A stretch of 64,000 nt of DNA from an uncultured Ruminococcus sp. (GCA_900544395.1 UQVC01000009.1:22889-86888); one strand, 5' to 3'; positions 1 through 9,457 are shown, counted from the stretch's first letter. Notes: generated by a model not told the origin, from the letters alone. A program made the numbers and translations.

Positions 1-1
1 G

Positions 2-121
2 GCAGAGTACGGCCTGATCATGGCAGGTTCCATCATTACATTGATTCCGGTACTGATCATCTTCCTCTGTCTGCAGAAGTATTTCGTAGAAGGTGTGGCA
101 TCGACCGGACTGAAAGGATAG
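2..121 (+). CDS. Carbohydrate ABC transporter permease, C-terminal end
   Basis: Only the last 39 codons are in the window; the gene begins to the left of base 1. The fragment has one hydrophobic helix (LIMAGSIITLIPVLIIFLCL) followed by QKYFVEGVASTGLKG and a TAG stop. A hydrophobic helix, then Q-x-Y-F-V-x-G and a short GxxKG tail, is the usual end of MalG/UgpE-type (CUT1) inner permeases. It lies 12 bp before the next gene and heads a run leading to uronic-acid glycosidases, so the transporter probably imports glucuronate-containing oligosaccharides; the substrate is inferred from context only. Confidence 0.8.
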   Translation, partial: AEYGLIMAGSIITLIPVLIIFLCLQKYFVEGVASTGLKG

Positions 122-133
122 AAAACAACAGCG

Positions 134-658
134 ATGAAGCCAAAAGGAAATCTGAAACAAAAAGCAGAATATTACTGGACGTATTACAAATGGCATGCTG
201 CGATCATTTTACTGATCGCGGCAGCTGCTGTTTATGTTATCAGTGCGGTAGTTCAGGGAAAACAGTCGGATCCTTATACGATCTACGTTGTGAATCAGTA
301 TCTGGATTCCGGACAGAAGGATGAGATTGTCGAAGACACTGCGAAGATCCTTGGGAAAGAGACCGAAGAGATCCTGCTGGATGACTCGGTAGAACTGGAT
401 CCGGAAAATCTGAGAACGAATGCAGTGACCGGAGGCGCCGAGAAGATTACGACAGAATATTTTGCGGGCGGCCTGGATGTTCTGATCGCACCCGAAAACG
501 TGGTGAATTATTATCAGGAACTTGGCGGAATCAAAGAAACGATCCCTCTCAAGGGGAATACGTTCTGGAATATGGGAGAAGATTATTATTTTTGCGTGAT
601 GAAAAGCAGCGGACATCTGGAAGAGACAGAAGTGCTGATCCAAAACAGTGTCCGGTGA
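134..658 (+). CDS. Membrane-anchored protein of unknown function
   Basis: A 174-residue protein with a basic start, one membrane segment at about residues 21-41 and a roughly 130-residue acidic part that would sit outside the cell. I see no catalytic motif and do not recognise a named family. It is between the sugar permease (12 bp upstream) and the YesL-like gene (24 bp downstream), so it is very likely part of the same transport and glycosidase operon. The ribosome site before ATG 134 is weak, which suggests coupling to the permease. A role as an accessory of the transporter is a guess from position. Confidence 0.7.
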   Translation: MKPKGNLKQKAEYYWTYYKWHAAIILLIAAAAVYVISAVVQGKQSDPYTIYVVNQYLDSGQKDEIVEDTAKILGKETEEILLDDSVELDPENLRTNAVTGGAEKITTEYFAGGLDVLIAPENVVNYYQELGGIKETIPLKGNTFWNMGEDYYFCVMKSSGHLEETEVLIQNSVR

Positions 659-682
659 ATCAGGAAAGAATGAGGTGTAGAT

Positions 683-1294
683 ATGTCAAAGCTTTTTAAT
701 CTGGAAAATCCGGTCTGGAATTTTCTTGGAAAACTGGTGGATATGATGATCTTGACGGGGCTGTGGCTGATCTGCTGCATTCCGGTGGTTACGATCGGAG
801 CATCGACAACAGCGCTTTACAGCGTAACGTTAAAAATGGCAGAAAATAAAGAAGGCTATATCGTTTCTTCTTTTTTCCGTGCATTTAAAGAAAACTGGAA
901 ACAAAGTACCATTGCATGGATCGTGATCGCATTGCTTGGTATTTTCCTGGCCTCTGATCTGTATTTTTATTATCATATGGAAACAAGGGTCAGCGTGGTG
1001 CTTCTGACAATTTTCGGGATCCTCACACTGGTATATTTGCTGACAGTGACTTATTTCTTTCCGCTGCTTGCAAAATGCGATACCGATCTGAAACATCTGG
1101 CAGTGATGGCATTTGTGATGGCGCTGAAGAATATCGGATGGACGATCTTTATGCTGGTAATCACAGCGGCGATACTGGCCATCGGATTATTTGTAATGGC
1201 GCCGGTTCTGGTGATCGGGATTGGCTTGGCAGCATATTTAAATTCGAAAATTTTTCAGATGATTTTTAAAGAATATCATTTACAGACAGCATAG
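683..1294 (+). CDS. YesL-like (DUF624) membrane protein
   Basis: 203 residues with about five membrane helices. The segment near residues 31-46 (CCIPVVTIGASTTALY) is the hallmark of the YesL/DUF624 family, whose members commonly sit beside sugar ABC transporters and glycosidases in Firmicutes; the biochemical role is not known to me. GAGGTG lies 7 bp before the ATG. The following glucuronidase starts 12 bp downstream, so the two are probably cotranscribed. Confidence 0.85.
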   Translation: MSKLFNLENPVWNFLGKLVDMMILTGLWLICCIPVVTIGASTTALYSVTLKMAENKEGYIVSSFFRAFKENWKQSTIAWIVIALLGIFLASDLYFYYHMETRVSVVLLTIFGILTLVYLLTVTYFFPLLAKCDTDLKHLAVMAFVMALKNIGWTIFMLVITAAILAIGLFVMAPVLVIGIGLAAYLNSKIFQMIFKEYHLQTA

Positions 1295-1306
1295 GAGGAA
1301 AAGAAG

Positions 1307-3094
1307 ATGTTATATCCTGAAATGAATGTTTCCCGGGCATTGATTGATCTTTCCGGGATCTGGGAATTTCAGCTTGCCCAGGCAGAAGGGTTTAAGGAAA
1401 AGTGGACGAAGGTTCCATTTGAGCACCCGGAACATATTGCAGTTCCGGCATCTTACAATGACCAGAAAGAAGGAACACAGTTCCGTGACCATTATGGATG
1501 GGCAGTGTATCAGAAAAAGCTGGAAATTCCGGTCATGTTGAAAAAGGAACGTGTTGTACTGCGCTTTGGGTCTGTGACACAGGCTGCCCGGGTCTATTTG
1601 AACGGAACGCTGATCTGCACCCATAAAGGCGGATTTCTTCCATTTGAGGTGGAGATCAATCCATATCTGGAAGAAGAGAATCTGTTGTGTGTGGCAGTAG
1701 ACAATCGGGTCAACTACGGAACGCTTCCGATCGGAAATGAGGCGGGCGCCGCATTCTTTGGAAGTGATCTTCCGGACATTGAAAGTGTCAGAAATATGAA
1801 AGCCAGACCGCAGAATCTGCCGAACTTTGATTTCTTTAACTATGCAGGAATCCACAGACCGGTGAAATTATATACAACTCCGTGGAATTACATCAAAGAT
1901 ATCACCATTGTGCCGGATATCGAAGGAACGGACGGAATCGTACAATATCAGATCGACTGTGAAGGAAGCGGAGATCTGCACGTGGAAATCTACGACGAAG
2001 CAGGACAGAAAGTATGCGAAGGTTTTGAACCAGAAGGAACCCTTCGGATTCCGGATGCGCATCTGTGGGAGCCGGGAAATGCATATCTGTATCAGGCATG
2101 TGTGACATTTGGAGAGGACAGTTATACACAGTCTTTCGGAATCCGTACCGTCCGTGTGGAAGGCACCAGATTTTTGATCAACAACAAACCGTTTTATTTC
2201 AAGGGATTTGGAAAGCATGAGGACAGCGCCGTACATGGAAGAGGACTGGATGAAGCGCTGAATGTAAAAGATCTTTCGCTGATGAACTGGCTGCATGCCA
2301 ATTCCTTCCGGACGTCCCATTATCCATATTCAGAGGAAATGATGAATCTCTGTGACAGAGAAGGAATTGTTGTGATCGATGAGACTCCGGCCGTGGGATT
2401 GAACTTTGGATGGGATGATACGGAAGGATTTGCAAAATTTCGGACAAAAGAACATCACGAAGATGTGATTCGGGATATGATTGCCAGAGATAAGAATCAT
2501 CCGTGTGTGGTGATGTGGTCCATTGCAAATGAGCCGGATACAGAAAAACAGCCGCAGGCATCTTATGACTATTTCAAGCCGCTGTATGATCTGGCACATG
2601 CCTGCGACCCACAGGACCGTCCGGTTACCCTGGTGATCTGTCAGAATGATTATATTCGGGATCTGGTAGCTCCGGCTATGGATGTGATCTGTTTCAACCG
2701 GTATTATGGCTGGTATGTATATGGAGGAAATTTGGAAATTTCCAAAGAAGCATTTGAGTATGAGATGAAATATTGGGCCGAACTGGGAAAACCCGCGATG
2801 ATTACCGAATATGGAGCAGATACGGTTGCAGGGCTGCACAGCGCGACTCCAAATATGTTTACAGAAGAATATCAGATGGAATATTATCGCGCCATGAATG
2901 CAGTTTTGGATCAGTGTCCGTTTATTATCGGAGAGCAGATGTGGAACTTTGCGGATTTTGCGACCATTCAGGGAGTGATGCGTGTAGATGGCAACAAAAA
3001 GGGACTGTTCACCAGAGACAGAAGACCAAAACTTGCCGCGCACTATTTCCGGCAGAGATGGGAAGAAATCCCGGATTTTGGATATAAAAAATAA
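1307..3094 (+). CDS. uidA: Beta-glucuronidase, glycoside hydrolase family 2
   Basis: 595 residues, close to the 603 of E. coli UidA. The order is an N-terminal sugar-binding beta domain (about 1-185), an immunoglobulin-like domain (about 190-285) and a TIM barrel. The acid/base is E409 in the NEP motif of SIANEPDT and the nucleophile is E501 in MITEYGAD. N563 and K565 in GNKKGLFTR match the N-x-K pair that contacts the glucuronate carboxylate in true glucuronidases, which separates it from GH2 galactosidases. The segment between AVGLN and ARDKNHP is about 12 residues shorter than in E. coli, so loop 1 is short or absent. No signal peptide, so it should act on imported glucuronides. GGAGG precedes the start. 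It is followed 12 bp later by GH88. Confidence 0.95.
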   Translation: MLYPEMNVSRALIDLSGIWEFQLAQAEGFKEKWTKVPFEHPEHIAVPASYNDQKEGTQFRDHYGWAVYQKKLEIPVMLKKERVVLRFGSVTQAARVYLNGTLICTHKGGFLPFEVEINPYLEEENLLCVAVDNRVNYGTLPIGNEAGAAFFGSDLPDIESVRNMKARPQNLPNFDFFNYAGIHRPVKLYTTPWNYIKDITIVPDIEGTDGIVQYQIDCEGSGDLHVEIYDEAGQKVCEGFEPEGTLRIPDAHLWEPGNAYLYQACVTFGEDSYTQSFGIRTVRVEGTRFLINNKPFYFKGFGKHEDSAVHGRGLDEALNVKDLSLMNWLHANSFRTSHYPYSEEMMNLCDREGIVVIDETPAVGLNFGWDDTEGFAKFRTKEHHEDVIRDMIARDKNHPCVVMWSIANEPDTEKQPQASYDYFKPLYDLAHACDPQDRPVTLVICQNDYIRDLVAPAMDVICFNRYYGWYVYGGNLEISKEAFEYEMKYWAELGKPAMITEYGADTVAGLHSATPNMFTEEYQMEYYRAMNAVLDQCPFIIGEQMWNFADFATIQGVMRVDGNKKGLFTRDRRPKLAAHYFRQRWEEIPDFGYKK

Positions 3095-3106
3095 GAGGAT
3101 ATGCAT

Positions 3107-4228
3107 ATGGAACGAAAAGAATGGGCAGAGGAAACGGCCCAGAAAATGATAAAAAAAGTAGCGGCATGTGCGGCGCGAAGCCAGCATAAAATCCCCTATA
3201 CGGCAAAAGACGGGGTGTTTGATGACCAGAGTAAGACGAATATTTACTGGTGGACCAACGGATTCTGGGGAGGCATGATGTGGCAGATGTATCATGCGAC
3301 CAAAGATGATTTTTATCAGAATATTGCCAGAGAAAACGAAGAAAAACTGGATGCCGTATTTCTGAATTATGAAGCCATGGATCACGACAGTGGATTCCGC
3401 TGGCTGCCGACAGCAGTAGCAGATTACCGTATTACCAAGGATCCGGCAGCAAAAAACAGAGGGCTTCTGGCAGCAGAAAATCTGGCAGGCCGCTTCAATC
3501 CGGCCGGAAATTATTTCCGGGCATGGAACGATGAGAACGGGAAGAACAGGGCAGATCTGGCGATCATCGACTGTATGATGAATCTGCCGCTGCTGTATTG
3601 GGCGGCAGAGGAACTGGACGATCCGAGATATTTCCACCTGGCAGTCGCACATGCAGATATGGCGCTGAAAAATTTCATCCGTCAGGATGGTTCTGTGAAC
3701 CATATCGTGTCCATAGATCCGCAGACTGGAGAGATGCGAGGATCTCTTGGAGGGCAGGGCTACGCGGAAGGCTCTTCCTGGACAAGAGGACAGGCGTGGG
3801 CGATTTATGGATTTGTTCTCAGCTATCTGCATACGAAAGATGAACGGTACCTGAATGCAGCCAAAACAGTGGCACACTATTTTATTGCCAACATTCCGGA
3901 AAGCGGATGCATCCCGGTAGACTTCAGACAGCCAGAGGACTGCACTCTGGAAGATTCCACTGCCGCTGCGATCGCAGCATGCGGATTGCTGGAAATCGAG
4001 AAATGTGTGCCGGAGCACGAGAAAAGACTGTATGCAGATGCAGCATTTAAATTGCTGTATACACTGGCAGAAAAACGCTGCAACTGGGATGAAAATGCAG
4101 ATCATATGCTGGAAAAATGTACAGCGGCATTTCATGATGAGGAACATGAGTTTCCGATTATTTACGGAGATTATTATTTTCTGGAAGCTATCTGGAAAAT
4201 TACGGGGAGAGAGTTGTTTATCTGGTAG
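3107..4228 (+). CDS. Unsaturated glucuronyl hydrolase, glycoside hydrolase family 88
   Basis: 373 residues, the usual length of GH88. These enzymes hydrolyse the unsaturated uronic acid left at the non-reducing end of oligosaccharides by polysaccharide lyases. The two expected carboxylates are visible: the Asp of HDSGFRW (about residue 94) and the Asp of IIDCMMN (about residue 155). GSSWTRGQAWAIYG is also typical. I chose ATG 3107 over ATG 3101 because AGAGG then lies 8 bp upstream instead of 2. No signal peptide. It sits 11 bp before a heparinase II/III-like gene, which fits a lyase-plus-glucuronyl-hydrolase pair for glycosaminoglycans. Confidence 0.93.
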   Translation: MERKEWAEETAQKMIKKVAACAARSQHKIPYTAKDGVFDDQSKTNIYWWTNGFWGGMMWQMYHATKDDFYQNIARENEEKLDAVFLNYEAMDHDSGFRWLPTAVADYRITKDPAAKNRGLLAAENLAGRFNPAGNYFRAWNDENGKNRADLAIIDCMMNLPLLYWAAEELDDPRYFHLAVAHADMALKNFIRQDGSVNHIVSIDPQTGEMRGSLGGQGYAEGSSWTRGQAWAIYGFVLSYLHTKDERYLNAAKTVAHYFIANIPESGCIPVDFRQPEDCTLEDSTAAAIAACGLLEIEKCVPEHEKRLYADAAFKLLYTLAEKRCNWDENADHMLEKCTAAFHDEEHEFPIIYGDYYFLEAIWKITGRELFIW

Positions 4229-4239
4229 GAGGAACAAAA

Positions 4240-6111
4240 ATGAAAATTCCAAATCTGTTGGAAATACGGCAGGCATTGCTGCTTGGAAAAGAAGAAGGAC
4301 ATCTGGCAGACGGTACATTTTCGATATTAAAAGAGCGTGGGAAAGTGGAGCAGTTTCTTGCAGCACATCCCCGTCAGTGTGAACGGTTAAGGGAAGCGGC
4401 AGAACATCCGCTTCCCTTAAATGCGTTAACATATCGTCTGTACAGGCAGTTTGATACAGAAGGAAAACGTCAGGAGTATGAAGGCGTTTATTTTGCGCGG
4501 CGGGAACGGATGAAGCTGCTGACCCTGTGCGGATATTTTTATCAGGATGTGAAATATTATGAGGAACTGCAGGATGTGATCTGGGAGATCTGTAATGAAT
4601 ATACCTGGTGTCTTCCGGCACATCTGGGAGGTACTTCCCTGACGTATCTTCCGTCACAGGAGCAGGTTTCGATTCAAAATGGAAAAATCGTGCCATATCC
4701 GTATCCACATCGTCACAGGCTGGATCTTTTTGCATGTGAGACCGCAAAAGAACTGGCAGAGACTTTGCGAGCTGCGGGGGAGAGCATTGCGGAGAATGTA
4801 CGGGACAGAGTGGTATCGGAGATTGCAGACCGGGTATTTTCCCAGTATCTGACCTTTAACAGTCTCCATGGATTTGAGACAGATGTCAGCAACTGGTCTG
4901 CAGTGTGCGGCGCATCCATTGGAATCGCTGCCTTGTATCTGATGGACGAGCCGGAACTTCTGGCGCCGGTGATACAGCGGGTGATTTCGGATTTGGATGT
5001 ATTCGTGGGAAGCTACGGCGAAGATGGGATCGGAAGAGAGGGAGTGGAATACTGGGATTTTGGATTTTCCAATTTTTGTATGTTTGCCGATCTTCTGAAA
5101 GAACGAACCGGCGGAAGGCTCAATCTGTTTGCAGATGAAAAAGTGAAAAGAATGGCATATTTTCCGTCCAGGGCGTACGTGTTTCAAGATCATTGCATCA
5201 ATTTCTCAGACTGCGAGGATCACTGCAGCATAAACAGAGCGCTTTTGGCATATCTTAAGGCGCAATATCCCGATATGCCGGCGCCTACATTATGCTCGGT
5301 ACCAGAATGGGAAAATATGGAAAAACTGCCTGCTCTGCGGGATATATTCTGGACGTATGAATGGAATGCGCCGGAATTTGCAGAACGTTCGGAATTTTTT
5401 GAGGATACACAGTGGCTGATTTCCTGCCAGAATACGACGGAGGGCTCCCGTTCTTTTGTGATCAAAGGAGGGACAAACGCAGAACCACATAACCACAATG
5501 ACCTGGGAAGTTTTATCCTGATGTTGAATGAGGAAACTTTTTTATGTGAGTTGGGACGGGGACTTTATACAAAAGACTATTTTGGCGAACAGAGATATTC
5601 TTATCTGGTAAATGCAGCACGAGGTCATTCTGTTCCTATGATCGATGGAACAGAGCAGGCAGAAGGAAAGGGCAGAAGGGCGAAAGTACAGACAGTGCAG
5701 ATGGATGAAACACAGGATATGGTTTCTCTGGATCTGACGGATGCATATGACTGTGTCTCGTTAAAGCAGTACACAAGAAAGGCTGTGGTTTTAAAACGGA
5801 GATCAGAGATTCGGCTGCAGGAGTATTTTGAGTTTGCTACATCCTCCGGGGAGATCCGGGAGAGATTTATCAGCAAAATGCGCCCAAAGATCCGGGACGG
5901 AGAAATCTTGCTGAAAGGACGGGCTGCCTGTCTTCATATTTCCTGTCTGCAACCGGATGTGGAAATTCTGGTACAAGAAGAATCTTATGCTGATTTTCGG
6001 GGAGAATCTCAGACTGCATACTGTATGGATTTTCTGAGAAAGCGGGAGAACCTGAAAGAAGAGCTGGAGTTTGTGTTAAAGTTTGAGCCAATCCGGGAAC
6101 TGCAGATGTAG
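4240..6111 (+). CDS. Heparinase II/III-like protein
   Basis: 623 residues: an alpha/alpha helical region in the first 360 or so, then a beta-rich C-terminal half. The segment GTNAEPHNHNDLGSFIL (about 407-423) is the family signature, with the conserved His-Asn-His-x-D-x-G run. Family members are polysaccharide lyases acting on heparin, heparan or alginate-like uronic polymers, but many have unknown substrates. There is no signal peptide, so it would handle short imported chains. GGAGG precedes the ATG. It is the last gene of the uronate cluster; the next gene starts 54 bp on with its own ribosome site. Confidence 0.85.
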   Translation: MKIPNLLEIRQALLLGKEEGHLADGTFSILKERGKVEQFLAAHPRQCERLREAAEHPLPLNALTYRLYRQFDTEGKRQEYEGVYFARRERMKLLTLCGYFYQDVKYYEELQDVIWEICNEYTWCLPAHLGGTSLTYLPSQEQVSIQNGKIVPYPYPHRHRLDLFACETAKELAETLRAAGESIAENVRDRVVSEIADRVFSQYLTFNSLHGFETDVSNWSAVCGASIGIAALYLMDEPELLAPVIQRVISDLDVFVGSYGEDGIGREGVEYWDFGFSNFCMFADLLKERTGGRLNLFADEKVKRMAYFPSRAYVFQDHCINFSDCEDHCSINRALLAYLKAQYPDMPAPTLCSVPEWENMEKLPALRDIFWTYEWNAPEFAERSEFFEDTQWLISCQNTTEGSRSFVIKGGTNAEPHNHNDLGSFILMLNEETFLCELGRGLYTKDYFGEQRYSYLVNAARGHSVPMIDGTEQAEGKGRRAKVQTVQMDETQDMVSLDLTDAYDCVSLKQYTRKAVVLKRRSEIRLQEYFEFATSSGEIRERFISKMRPKIRDGEILLKGRAACLHISCLQPDVEILVQEESYADFRGESQTAYCMDFLRKRENLKEELEFVLKFEPIRELQM

Positions 6112-6165
6112 AAATTGTCGGAATGTGGTATGATGGATAAAAATCATCGGAAGGGAGTCTGTCAT

Positions 6166-7461
6166 ATGAATACAACAGAGCATATTCACAGATGGATACA
6201 AACGCATACACAGGAACTGATCGAGACTGCGGATTTTATTTTCCGGCATCCGGAACTTTCGAAAGAGGAAGTGATCTCCTGTGCCTGCCTTGCAGAGTAT
6301 CTGGAGAAGAACGGGTTTCAGGTCACAAAGGGGATAGCAGGCCTTGATACTGCATTTGCTGCAGAGTGGGGAAGCGGAAAACCGATCCTTGGATTTCTGG
6401 CAGAGTATGATGCGCTTCCGGGGCTTGGACAGGAGCCGGTCTGTACGCATCAGCCGCTGCAGACACCGGGACACGGCTGTGGACATAATCTTCTTGGAAC
6501 TGCGTGTGCCGGAGCTGCCTGTGCCTTGAAAGAAGCGATGGAAACATCAGATCTTCCGGGGACCATCCGGGTGTATGGTTGTCCGGCTGAGGAGATCATC
6601 CTGGGAAAGATTCAGATGAATGAGGCAGGAGTATTTGATGATCTGGATGCGGCGATCACCTGGCATCCGTTTGACCGGAATCGGGTCAGTTATGACATCT
6701 GGCAGGCGCAGGATATGAAAAATTATAAGTTTTATGGAGTCAAAGCCCATGCCTCCAAACATCCGGAGCTGGGAAGAAGTGCGCTGGATGCGGCAGAACT
6801 GATGAATGTAGGGGTGAATTACCTGAGAGAGCATGTAGCAGACGATGTACGGATTCATTATACTTATACAAATACAGACGGACCAGCCAACATTGTACCG
6901 GATTTTGCATCTACGAATTATTTCATCCGCTCATCCAAACGTTCCAGAACAGAGGATGCATCGAATCGAGTGGATGACTGTGCGAAGGGGGCGGCGCTGA
7001 TGACCGGAACGAGGGTGGAGATCGAGCTTGTGACGAGCAATCAGGAGATGAAGGTGAATCGTCCGCTGGCAGAAGTCTTTTATGAGGCAATGGCAGAGAC
7101 TGCACTTCCTGAATATACGAAAGAAGAACTGCAGTTTGCGGAAATGATCACAAAAGAAGCAGGATTGGTCAATGACGGGACGTATTTTGGGGGACTGGAG
7201 CCGTTGGAGGATGAACCTGTTTTACTGGCGATCGGAACGGATGTATCGGAAGTCAGTCATACGGTTCCGACAGTTATGCTCAGCGCAGCAACTATGTGCA
7301 AAGGAACGCCGCTGCATCACTGGAGCGCTGCTGCACAGTCCGGAATGAGCATTGGACAGAAAGGGATGCTGTATGTGGCAGAATGCATGGCGAAAGGGGC
7401 ACTCCGTCTGATAGAAGAGCCGGAGCTTTTAAAAGAAGCCTGGAGGGCACATCAGGAATAA
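6166..7461 (+). CDS. M20-family amidohydrolase, AbgB-like
   Basis: 431 residues. GHGCGHNLLGT and the early HPELS and EYDALPG motifs are those of M20D/AbgB-type metallopeptidases, and the dimerisation-domain segment HASKHPELGRSALDAAELM matches p-aminobenzoyl-glutamate hydrolase subunit B. The substrate is probably an N-acyl or aminobenzoyl amino acid; it cannot be fixed from sequence. I start at ATG 6166, which has GGAAGGGAG 8 bp upstream; an in-frame TTG at 6115 has no ribosome site. Whether it belongs to the uronate operon or is independent is unclear. Confidence 0.88.
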   Translation: MNTTEHIHRWIQTHTQELIETADFIFRHPELSKEEVISCACLAEYLEKNGFQVTKGIAGLDTAFAAEWGSGKPILGFLAEYDALPGLGQEPVCTHQPLQTPGHGCGHNLLGTACAGAACALKEAMETSDLPGTIRVYGCPAEEIILGKIQMNEAGVFDDLDAAITWHPFDRNRVSYDIWQAQDMKNYKFYGVKAHASKHPELGRSALDAAELMNVGVNYLREHVADDVRIHYTYTNTDGPANIVPDFASTNYFIRSSKRSRTEDASNRVDDCAKGAALMTGTRVEIELVTSNQEMKVNRPLAEVFYEAMAETALPEYTKEELQFAEMITKEAGLVNDGTYFGGLEPLEDEPVLLAIGTDVSEVSHTVPTVMLSAATMCKGTPLHHWSAAAQSGMSIGQKGMLYVAECMAKGALRLIEEPELLKEAWRAHQE

Positions 7462-7504
7462 CACTTTTTGAAAAACTGCATATGGTAATCCGGGAGGTGG
7501 TAAG

Positions 7505-7963
7505 ATGTTTGCAGAGATACAGACCATTCCGGATGCTGCTGCACAAATGAAAGGAAGTCCTGAATATCCGGAAATTCAGGGAATGGTATATTTTTTCGGA
7601 GTTCACAATGGAACGATCGTGGCAGCTGATATCAGGAATCTGCCCGGTGGAAATGCTTTTCATGGATTTCATATTCATGAGGGAGGTTGTCAGGGAACAA
7701 AAGCAAAACCATTTGCGCAGGCGGACGGACACTATAATCCGGCAAATACCATGCATCCGCGGCATGCAGGGGATATGCCCCCGCTTCTGTCAAATGACGG
7801 AAATGCATTTCTGATTTTTTACACAGATCGGTTTCATCCTGAGGATGTGATCGGAAGATCGGTTATCATACATGCTGATCCAGACGATATGACAACCCAG
7901 CCTTCCGGAAACTCCGGCGCTATGATCGCGTGCGGAGAGATCCGGGAAATGAAGACAGAATAG
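7505..7963 (+). CDS. Cu/Zn-type superoxide dismutase family protein
   Basis: 152 residues with all expected metal ligands: H56 and H58 in GFHIHE, H76 in GHYNP, H84 and H87 in MHPRHAGD, D90, and H123 in IIHADPDD. The disulfide pair is C62 and C143. The active-site arginine that attracts superoxide (Arg143 in the human enzyme, in GSRLACG) is replaced by Met140 in GAMIACG. No signal peptide is seen, which is unusual for bacterial SodC and places it in the cytoplasm. The stop is 7 bp from the stop of convergent yaaA. Dismutase activity is therefore likely reduced or altered; copper binding or another role is possible. Confidence 0.88.
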   Translation: MFAEIQTIPDAAAQMKGSPEYPEIQGMVYFFGVHNGTIVAADIRNLPGGNAFHGFHIHEGGCQGTKAKPFAQADGHYNPANTMHPRHAGDMPPLLSNDGNAFLIFYTDRFHPEDVIGRSVIIHADPDDMTTQPSGNSGAMIACGEIREMKTE

Positions 7964-7970
7964 GAAGGGC

Positions 7971-8750
7971 CTAATCTTCCGGGCAGACATCCTTTTTCAG
8001 GAACACATACTCTGTCCCGGAAGAAAGAGACTCTTCAAAAGCAAATCCGAGTCCTGTAAATTGTTTTAAATCTTTCGCAGTCTGAATCTGATGTTCGGCC
8101 ATCCAGCGGACCATTTCTCCCCGCGCCATTTTTGCAAGCGTGGCTTTCACTTTTACTTTTCCCTGAACGAATTCTCCGAAAACGCAGGTGACGCAGTGTA
8201 CGTCTTCTGTCAGATAAGGAAGTACTGCTTTGCTGTATTCTGCGGAAGCGAGATTGATGAGCTCTTTTGGGGTATTGTCTTCAAATTGACTGTGCAGGGT
8301 CTGGTATAATCGGTCGTTCCAGAATTGATACAGATCGCTGCCGAAATCCGTCTGTAATTTTGTCTGCATTTCCAGGCGATAGGGGATGACAGCATCGGAT
8401 GGACGCAGGATTCCGTAAAACCCAGAGAGAATATTCAGGTGTCGGTTTACGTAGTCCCACTGGGAGTCAGAAAAAATTCCCGGTGCGAGATACTGGTATT
8501 GGATCCCTTCATAGGCGAGAACGGCGGGAGTTACAGCGTCATCCGGTGTAAATTCACGCAGTCTCTGTTCATTTTGAAGAGCCAGTTTCTCACTGCATTT
8601 CCAAAGTGTTTGCAATTCTTCAAATGACATCTGTTTTAGCGACTGATATAAAAGGGCTGTTTGTTCTGCAAAAACCGGTGTGGTGGCAGTGCATGGAAAT
8701 TCTTCGCATATATTCATTTTTTTTGCAGGTGAAATGATGATTTGAATCAT
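7971..8750 (-). CDS. yaaA: Peroxide stress protein YaaA
   Basis: 259 residues, full length for the YaaA/UPF0246 family. It starts IIISPAKKMN and contains YRLEMQTKL and the INLASAEYSKAV block typical of the family. In E. coli YaaA limits free iron and DNA damage during hydrogen peroxide stress and binds DNA. GGAG lies about 11 bp before the ATG on the minus strand. It converges on the SOD gene with only 7 bp between stops, so the two oxidative-stress genes are neighbours in opposite orientation. Confidence 0.93.
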   Translation of the reverse strand: MIQIIISPAKKMNICEEFPCTATTPVFAEQTALLYQSLKQMSFEELQTLWKCSEKLALQNEQRLREFTPDDAVTPAVLAYEGIQYQYLAPGIFSDSQWDYVNRHLNILSGFYGILRPSDAVIPYRLEMQTKLQTDFGSDLYQFWNDRLYQTLHSQFEDNTPKELINLASAEYSKAVLPYLTEDVHCVTCVFGEFVQGKVKVKATLAKMARGEMVRWMAEHQIQTAKDLKQFTGLGFAFEESLSSGTEYVFLKKDVCPED

Positions 8751-8874
8751 AAATGGTGGTTCTCCTTTTCGAAAATAGTTGTTTTTATCATACGATATTT
8801 TCTTACGGAAAGTCTACCATAACAGACAGAAAAGTGTTATCATCAACAACAAAATACAACAAGGAGTTTTGAGT

Positions 8875-9453
8875 ATGAAAAAAATAATTTTAGGATCCGG
8901 TTCCCCGAGACGAAAAGAGTTGTTATCACAGATCGGAGTCCCGTTTGAAGTACGCATCAGCGAGAAGGAAGAGATTTACACAAGTACAGTTCCAAAGGAG
9001 ATCGTAAAAGAACTGGCGCTGATGAAAGCGGAAAATGTGGCGTCCGAGATCCAGGCAGAGAATGTGATCGTGATCGGTGCGGATACGGTCGTTGTTCATA
9101 AAGAACAAATTCTGGGAAAACCAAAGGATGAACAGGAAGCCTTTGACATGATCCGGTCACTACAGGGGGATGTGCATCAGGTATATACAGGTGTTGCGTT
9201 CCTTAACTTTGATGAAAACGGAGAGAAATCGGCGATCAGTCATGCGGTGGAGACAAAAGTGTATGTCAATCCAATGAGTACAGAAGAAATTGAAAAATAT
9301 GTGGAGAGCAAAGAACCGATGGACAAAGCAGGAGCATATGGAATACAGGGAAAATTTTCTGCTTTTATTGAGAAGATCGAGGGAGACTATTTTAATGTAG
9401 TGGGCCTTCCGGTTTCTTATGTATATCAGGTGTTAAAAGAGTTGGGAGAGTGA
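8875..9453 (+). CDS. maf: Maf family nucleotide pyrophosphatase
   Basis: 192 residues from ATG 8875, which has AAGGAG 8 bp upstream; an in-frame ATG at 8779 lacks a ribosome site and would add 32 residues foreign to the family. GSGSPRRKELL near the start and GADTVV near residue 65 are the phosphate-binding and catalytic motifs. Maf proteins hydrolyse dTTP/UTP or modified nucleotides and restrain septation in B. subtilis. The downstream small Cys-rich gene starts 4 bp after the stop and is probably cotranslated. Confidence 0.94.
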   Translation: MKKIILGSGSPRRKELLSQIGVPFEVRISEKEEIYTSTVPKEIVKELALMKAENVASEIQAENVIVIGADTVVVHKEQILGKPKDEQEAFDMIRSLQGDVHQVYTGVAFLNFDENGEKSAISHAVETKVYVNPMSTEEIEKYVESKEPMDKAGAYGIQGKFSAFIEKIEGDYFNVVGLPVSYVYQVLKELGE

Positions 9454-9457
9454 TAAG

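Noticed and set aside
2330..4747. 805-codon open frame on the minus strand
   Set aside because: It lies antisense to the glucuronidase, GH88 and heparinase genes, has no ribosome site or family motif, and its composition (His/Ser/Ile/Phe-rich) is that of a shadow frame.
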